A DNA stretch of 64,000 nucleotides, taken from assembly GCF_000208865.1 (NCBI RefSeq), contig NC_018398.1:1922001-1986000 (forward strand), written 5' to 3'. The DNA comes from Neospora caninum Liverpool (taxonomy: Eukaryota > Apicomplexa > Conoidasida > Eucoccidiorida > Sarcocystidae). Below the pieces are notes generated by a model, which did not search any database, was not told where the DNA came from, and saw only the letters and a program-made list of their open reading frames with translations. Position 1 is the stretch's first letter. Each line of letters opens with the position of its first letter. Positions 58,553-64,000 of the stretch are shown piece by piece. Made by a program: the position numbers and the translations under genes.

Positions 58553-61500
58553 CTTGAAGCCTCAGCACGCGTCACCAAAAAGTTGCTTCCATGTAAGCGG
58601 CCACACACGACCGCCTTCTGGAAGCGCGTCGAAAGACTGGGAACAAATTATTCTCCGGAGGCGGCGAAAACATGAACGACGATAGAGACAGGTACAGAAA
58701 CTCAGGCACCTGGTGGTACTGTCCTTTTCAGCAGATTGTAAGTAAACTGCCTGACAGATGAGGCAGGAGACGGTCATACTCGTGTTTTTTCTTATTCTTC
58801 GCAAAGGGAAAAGCTACACATGAATTGACGGAACCCTAGTTCTCACAGGGACTCGTCGGCCTCTCCGTTCTCTATCGCCATGCTTTTTGTTTCTCTTTCC
58901 TCCTCGGTCCTCAGGTTCTTCTCTTTCCCTTTCTCTTGCACTTTCTCTCCTTCGTCAGAGACCCAAACATCAACGGAGAAATTTTCTCGGGTGAACCGCA
59001 GCGTCATGCTGTGTCGTACCCGAATTCCCTAGTCTTTGACTAACTGACTACGTACTGGAAAGAAACGGAAACGAGAGGACAAGGAGCCGAAGACGGAGCA
59101 GGAGAAACAAGCCAAGCATGAGCAGACAACGAAGACGAGAAAGAAGAGGAAGTGGGGAAGAAGTCGAACATCAGCATTGGTCTGAGGTAGAAAACCTCGA
59201 AACTCTTCCGTAAAAACCGGCAAGCACATTACCCGACATTGGCGCTTTAGAGATGGGGGAAGGAATTGACGCAGTTGACTACGGTAAAAGTACAGGGACA
59301 CCGGGGGTGTCAAATCTTCCATCGGTACAAAAGTTGCACATTGATACATCCCTTTGAGATTTGTGTTGAGAGAAAACCACAGGTGTTGAAACGGGGCGAA
59401 AATACTACGGGATGTTCATACCCTCCCCCTGTGGAATGTGACAACATCAAGACTGCCTCGCGAAAGTTTCCCACTTTGTTAGTGGCAGACGAAAAAAGAC
59501 AGAACAGACACAGAAGTAAGAGGGAAGAGCGAACCTGATTTTGAGAACTTCACGCGATGGCGTCGAGGCACGTTTCTCATGAGTCTTGGCAGTTTCATGT
59601 TTTGACTGAAACGACAGGAAAGCGGAGTGCATCATCGCCAGGTCTTCTGGAAGCGCAACAAAAATGTGGCATCATACTTTCCACCCTTTTGGGGGAGGCC
59701 AAATGCACAAAGGAGCCCTCCGATGGGAGACTTTTTGTTGGCTGATCTCCCACTCCGATATGATTTCGACATCATGGAGGGGGTTTCACTGAAAGTTGCA
59801 TAAAGGGCGGGTAGGTACAGATACACATACAGATAGCCACAGCAATGGATGTCGAAAAGAAAGCGAAGCACTTTTAATCGAGAGACAGTTGGTGCGTTCG
59901 TTGAAGATGCTGAATGAGACTTCTGCCGTGTCCCTATTCTGACCTACGACCGGGTCAGAATGAACAGAGTCTTTTGTTGGAAGGTAGCAACAATGGGAGA
60001 AAAACAACTTGAGCTCCGCGCCGGTGGTCTGGTATACAACGTCTTCCTGCAAAAACAAAGCGGGTTGTAGGTAATCGTGTGTGATTATAAAACAAACCAT
60101 TTCCTGATTCCGTGAATGAACTTTCTATTCGTGTAAGTTTACGCGGTATGCGTGTGCAGCAGCGCAAGGTTGTTTCTGGGACGAGACCCAGTATGACCAT
60201 TTTCGTCGCGTGTCCACAAATTAGAGAGGAGGTCAATTTGTCAGACAAGGGAGGTCTGGGCACTCGGTGCGAAACTGTTTTTCGAGCTGCCTACAATTCT
60301 CTGCAAGATGCGGATATGTGCCTTTGTTGGATAAACCCGAAAGCGCGTGTGCATACCTCTCCCGTCATTTGACCTGTCTTGCGAGAGGAGCGTCGCACTT
60401 TGAAGTCTCTCTCTGGCCAATGTGTTCTCTGCGCCATGAGCGAAAACTATCGTCAGAAAATGAATCGATTCTGGAGCGATCCTAAAGAGCCACAACTTGC
60501 TGCATTCCGAATGCAGCTTTCGCTAGGCCACCCGCGGGCCGTTGCCGAAAAGAACTCTCCCTCGCGGGTTCAGCGCCGCAGCACAGACTCCGAAAGAAAC
60601 GATTCGCGTATGCCTCCTCCTTTCGATAGTCCTCTTTCCGGAACGTCCATGCTTTGACGGACTGGGCTGAAACACCGAACATCGCAACTAGCCAATTCAG
60701 CGCTTGCTCCTGTGTCAGTTTGGGTGATGGACGAGGCACTGTCGTTGGGAGACTGCGTTAATGTCAGTGGGGCTGCGCAGGTCCCTGGAATCCCCATCTA
60801 TTCATCAGCATGGTTCACATGAAAGGGCTCACCGTTTGCCCGTGCTGCCCAGGAAATGACTACGTCCATCACAGGACTTTTCTGCGCAGGAGTATGTGGC
60901 ACTGATGACAAGAGCAGGGATCGCTCCGTGTGCAACGCGTGGGTAGGTAACTGATCAATGCTTCAACAAGTCCTGAGCACGAATCTTCAACGCCCGTCCG
61001 AGCAGAATCGAAGAAAACCAGGAGATCTGGAAAGTGTGCAGAGCTACAGTGATTGCTATGTGAGGGTGGCAGGACGAGACAGGACCGGGGCTGTATCCCA
61101 CGTAGATCCGCAAGGCCGAGCCGACACTAAATTTCGGGGGGGAAGCCGGGCAAGCTTCGATAGTAAGCAGCAAATTCTTCCTTCTCTTCCCCTACTCTGT
61201 CGCCCCTCCGTGTTCTCTATGCATCCTACACTGGAACGCCCGATAAACGTTTCAGAGGGCTCTGCACGGTAAAAGGATCTGTGTCCTTTGTGCATGCCCT
61301 CGCATGCATGTGAGTGCCGAGAAAAACCAAAGCTCGCGTTGCTCCGGTGCATTTCTCTGTCGCAAAAAGAATCTGTGTGCCTGACCGAAAACCCGCATTT
61401 GTTCCTTTTTTTCCGCCTCGCCTGATTCAGAGTGTTCCCTCTGAGGTCTTTTTCAGCTTCATTCTAGTGTCCACAAGCAGTAAGCCGCTCCACGTGGTGT

Positions 61501-61665
61501 GTTTCTGCCTTCAACCGGCAAATTCCTCGGCTCTTGGCGCTTCTGTGTCTCACCCTGCCGCCTCATCTCCCCTGCTGTCGCCTTTCTCTTTGAGGCTTTC
61601 CTTTTTCGCTTAGGGGGTGTCTTGTCGTCACTTCATCTTTTGCCTGGTCGTTACCCCTCGTAAAA
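58553..61665. other. Spacer between divergent genes
   Basis: About 3.1 kb between the start of the PHD gene and the start of the small plus-strand gene; it should hold both promoters. Short frames only. The least random is plus 60436-60657 (MSENYRQKMNRFWSDPKEPQ), without supporting splice sites. No repeat or RNA gene was seen. Confidence 0.5.
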
Positions 61666-62519
61666 ATGTTGAACTTCATCCCGAAACGGTGCCCGTCTGT
61701 CAGTCTGCTGTTCGGAAAGCGGCCTGTGCAGAGAATAGAAGTCGGCCAAGCGCGTCACCAACTGGAGATCCCTGTGGAAACGATTGAAAAAATTTATGAA
61801 GGCGTGGATTCGAGGCTGGAGTATCACAACAAGGACTACAATGCGATGAAATGGAAAGATTTCATGAAGCTCAAGTAAGACAGGGGAGGCACAAATCCAC
61901 CGAAAGATACACCCGAGAAAAGCTGGAAGAGCACTAAGGCACACGGTACATCCAGAGGGAGAGACGCGTAAACTGGGCGGCTTCTCTTGGTGACAGATGA
62001 ACAGAGTAGGGAAGGTCGCGACTCGAGAGCCTCGTCCTACAAATAAGACCCCGCGGCGAAGCGTAGGCATGGGTGAAACTCGAGAATCGCACGAGAATGA
62101 ATCAGGAAATACGAGCAGATACGAACCAAACGAAGAGAAAAAACTTGGATATGTCTGCAATATATGTCATATATATACATATCGGCTGATGTCGAAAGAA
62201 CTGCTTATCTCTAGTTTCAGAAGAGACCCCTGTTTTTGTGCTTGGATGCATAAATACTAAGGTACCACTTTGTCCGTCTTGTTCAGCTATGTGCCTGTCT
62301 GTAAATCGCTAAAACTCATAAATTGAATTCTGTGTACCCACTTGCTTTTCGCATGGACCGTTTCCGGACGCACCCCTCAAAAGCCGTGTGAACGTTTAAC
62401 TACTTGCATGTGTGTCTGTGCTTCGGTTAGATGCCTTCTGTCTCCCGAGAATACATGTATGTTACGGTTTGTGTCTCGATGGACAGAATACAATCGCTCG
62501 TTGGACGCATATAACCTGA

Positions 62520-62559
<40 letters not shown>

Positions 62560-62856
62560 GATGCCTATACAAAAGTGTGTAGTCTGTATACGGAAGAGGC
62601 TTTAACGAGTGTTCTATATGTCGGTGGCAGTGCGTATGTTGATTTTCGCTTCGTTTTCAGGCTCGATGCGTTCTACTTGTTGGAGGCCTCTCAGAGCGAG
62701 GCTGCGGCGAAGTCCGCGCTCTCTGACTTGAACTGGTTCCCCGACCTTGCTGACATTTACTCTGGACAGCAGACAATGGCCGCGATGGATGTAGCCTTGA
62801 AGGCACAAGGCCAGCAGAAACTGTCGTATCCCATTCAGGGAAAAAACATCAAATAG
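61666..62856 (+). CDS. Small two-exon protein, 134 aa, family not recognised
   Basis: Exons 61666-61874 and 62661-62856. The donor AA|GTAAGA and acceptor TTTTCAG split a Lys codon, giving KLKLDAFYLLEA across the joint. The ATG is in an AAAA context. The protein starts MLNFIPKRCPSV, is compact, with no membrane segment, and looks fully ordered (WKDFMKLK, SALSDLNWFPDLADIYSG), unlike its neighbours; this suggests a conserved house-keeping role, perhaps a subunit of a larger complex. The N-terminus could be a short mitochondrial targeting sequence, but that is a guess. The intron holds a TA tract at 62521-62556. Confidence 0.8.
62521..62556. repeat. (TA)n microsatellite in intron
   Basis: About 17 TA units within the intron 61875-62660 of the small gene. 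Confidence 0.95.
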
Positions 62857-63718
62857 ACGAAACGATGTTTTTTTTGGTGCCCGCCCGGTCCACTGTCAAC
62901 CCCCCGTGGCTCTGGAACCTCTGTTTTTATGCGGATATATATGCTTGTATGTACATTACCGCTCAGATTTGTGGACACTTAGGTGTGGGTCCGTGTGGCG
63001 GTTGTGTTGCACTTAGACGCCAGTGAGAAGGAATCTTTTTTCTGCAACTGTCTGCTCCTAAGAGTTTGGTTTTTCTAAAGATCCGCAGTCACAGATTAAA
63101 GGAGGTTGCGCATTGCGTGTCATCATTTCCAGAGACGGACGACTGTCGCCTAATTGGACAGGCGTGCGATGTGATGTCTGGATACAAAGACGAAGTGACC
63201 CTAGTCTCAGTCTTTCACTAGAATCAATAAAACGGAGGACCTCAAGGTGTCAGATGCAGCGGTCACACTGCAAAGTCTCTACCGTCATTTTCGATCTAAA
63301 AAGAGAAAGATCGAGATCGATCATTTAGAATGGATGTTTTGAATGGATATACAAGGTATAGATACAACTGTTGAAATATGTTCACATATAAGGACGTGTA
63401 AATTATATGGGATAGCATACATTTGTATCTGACGCGCATTAACCAGCGTAGCTCTAGTATTCAGGCATCGCTCGCTATAAGAAACCGAAGTCGATGACGC
63501 TTGGTACAATAACGCGGACTGAACCCAAGTCAGTTTCAGATCTCTCGCACTCCCCATCGACCCGAAAACTGATATGTGACCACCGGCTGTTGTCTGTGAA
63601 GGAAGTGGAAATATTCTTCAGACTGCAACGGAACTGAATCGACGGCACACGTTTTCCAACCGTCGAGGACGCTGCCGCGTTTCTGCACGCGTCGCTGCAT
63701 TTCTAAAATACACCTCGC
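62857..63718. other. 3' spacer
   Basis: Follows the stop of the small plus-strand gene and precedes the possible minus-strand ORF at the right edge. Relatively AT-rich; only short frames. Confidence 0.5.
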
Positions 63719-63967
63719 CTACAGGTGCTCCAACCCACCGTCACGATTTTCCCACCCCCATGGAAGCCATTCAAAATTCAGCGCAACTCCGCTCCCGCGA
63801 AGCACTCCAACTCGGCCCGTGTTGAATCCGCCACATCTCCGTTCGAGTCTTGCACAAATGAATGCGGCACAGCCCCGGTGGACACGATCTGCAACAAGCA
63901 CATCGGCCTTCTTGTACAGCTCGTAATCCTGCGTGGACTTCGAACCCCAAAGCGGTGGAGAAGCCAT
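63719..63967 (-). CDS. Possible small protein or last exon (82 codons)
   Basis: Open from the ATG at 63967 to the stop at 63719. The sequence looks ordered and balanced (YELYKKADVLVADRVHRGCA, CARLERRCGGFNTG, NFEWLPWGWENRDGG) and ends with a natural-looking tail. It could be a complete small protein or the last exon of a gene entering from the right. A CGCAG acceptor-like site could not be assessed because the window ends. No family recognised. Confidence 0.4.
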   Translation of the reverse strand: MASPPLWGSKSTQDYELYKKADVLVADRVHRGCAAFICARLERRCGGFNTGRVGVLRGSGVALNFEWLPWGWENRDGGLEHL

Positions 63968-64000
63968 GTGGTGCTTTCGCTGAGACTTTCTGGGTCCATA

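Noticed and set aside
60436..60657. Plus-strand ORF MSENYRQKMNRFW...
   Set aside because: Short, ends in low-complexity Ser/Pro, and no neighbouring exon could be joined; kept only as a note in the spacer entry.
1..64000. tRNA, rRNA, CRISPR, bacterial IS elements, mitochondrial-DNA insertions
   Set aside because: No cloverleaf, spaced direct-repeat array, transposase frame or AT-rich cox/cob-like fragment was recognised by eye.

Overview
The window reads as nuclear DNA of a coccidian apicomplexan, most likely Toxoplasma gondii or a close relative (Hammondia, Neospora). I infer this from roughly balanced base composition, genes rich in short introns with GT-AG ends, very long charged and low-complexity proteins, many (TA)n tracts confined to introns and spacers, and a eukaryotic replicative polymerase. 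No bacterial-type operons, rRNA, tRNA or CRISPR arrays were seen. Exon borders were derived by hand from splice motifs and matching codon phases; species cannot be fixed without a search.

Layout. (1) 1-5408, minus: catalytic subunit of DNA polymerase alpha, four exons, 3' end outside the window. (2) 5409-8866: spacer. (3) 8867-10156, plus: unrecognised single-exon protein of about 430 aa. (4) about 11062-25418, plus: a gene of about 15 exons encoding roughly 2,700 aa of ASH/MSP-like beta-sandwich domains of the HYDIN/CFAP type, expected in the axoneme of the flagellated microgamete. (5) 26650-41682: three head-to-tail copies (A, B, C) of a unit of about 5 kb. Each carries, on the minus strand, one member of an arginine-rich coiled-coil family and a copy of the 3' half of the neighbouring giant gene; only copy C is joined to the intact 5' part. 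(6) 39471-58552, minus: what I reconstruct as one giant PHD-finger gene of more than 5,000 codons. (7) 58553-61665: spacer. (8) 61666-62856, plus: a two-exon gene for a 134-aa protein. (9) 63719-63967, minus: a possible small gene at the right edge.

The most unusual signal is in the array. The N-terminal half of the family protein and the DNA upstream of it are nearly identical in the three copies, while the C-terminal coiled-coil half differs at roughly half its residues, always in frame and with almost constant length. This is what diversifying selection, or gene conversion restricted to one half of the unit, would leave. The truncated copies of the giant gene carry frameshifts and copy-specific indels, and copy B has an extra 235-bp tandem duplication.

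Functionally the window mixes housekeeping replication (polymerase alpha), probable chromatin reading (PHD gene), probable flagellar assembly (ASH gene) and a fast-evolving lineage-specific family. Apart from the array there is no sign that neighbouring genes work together.
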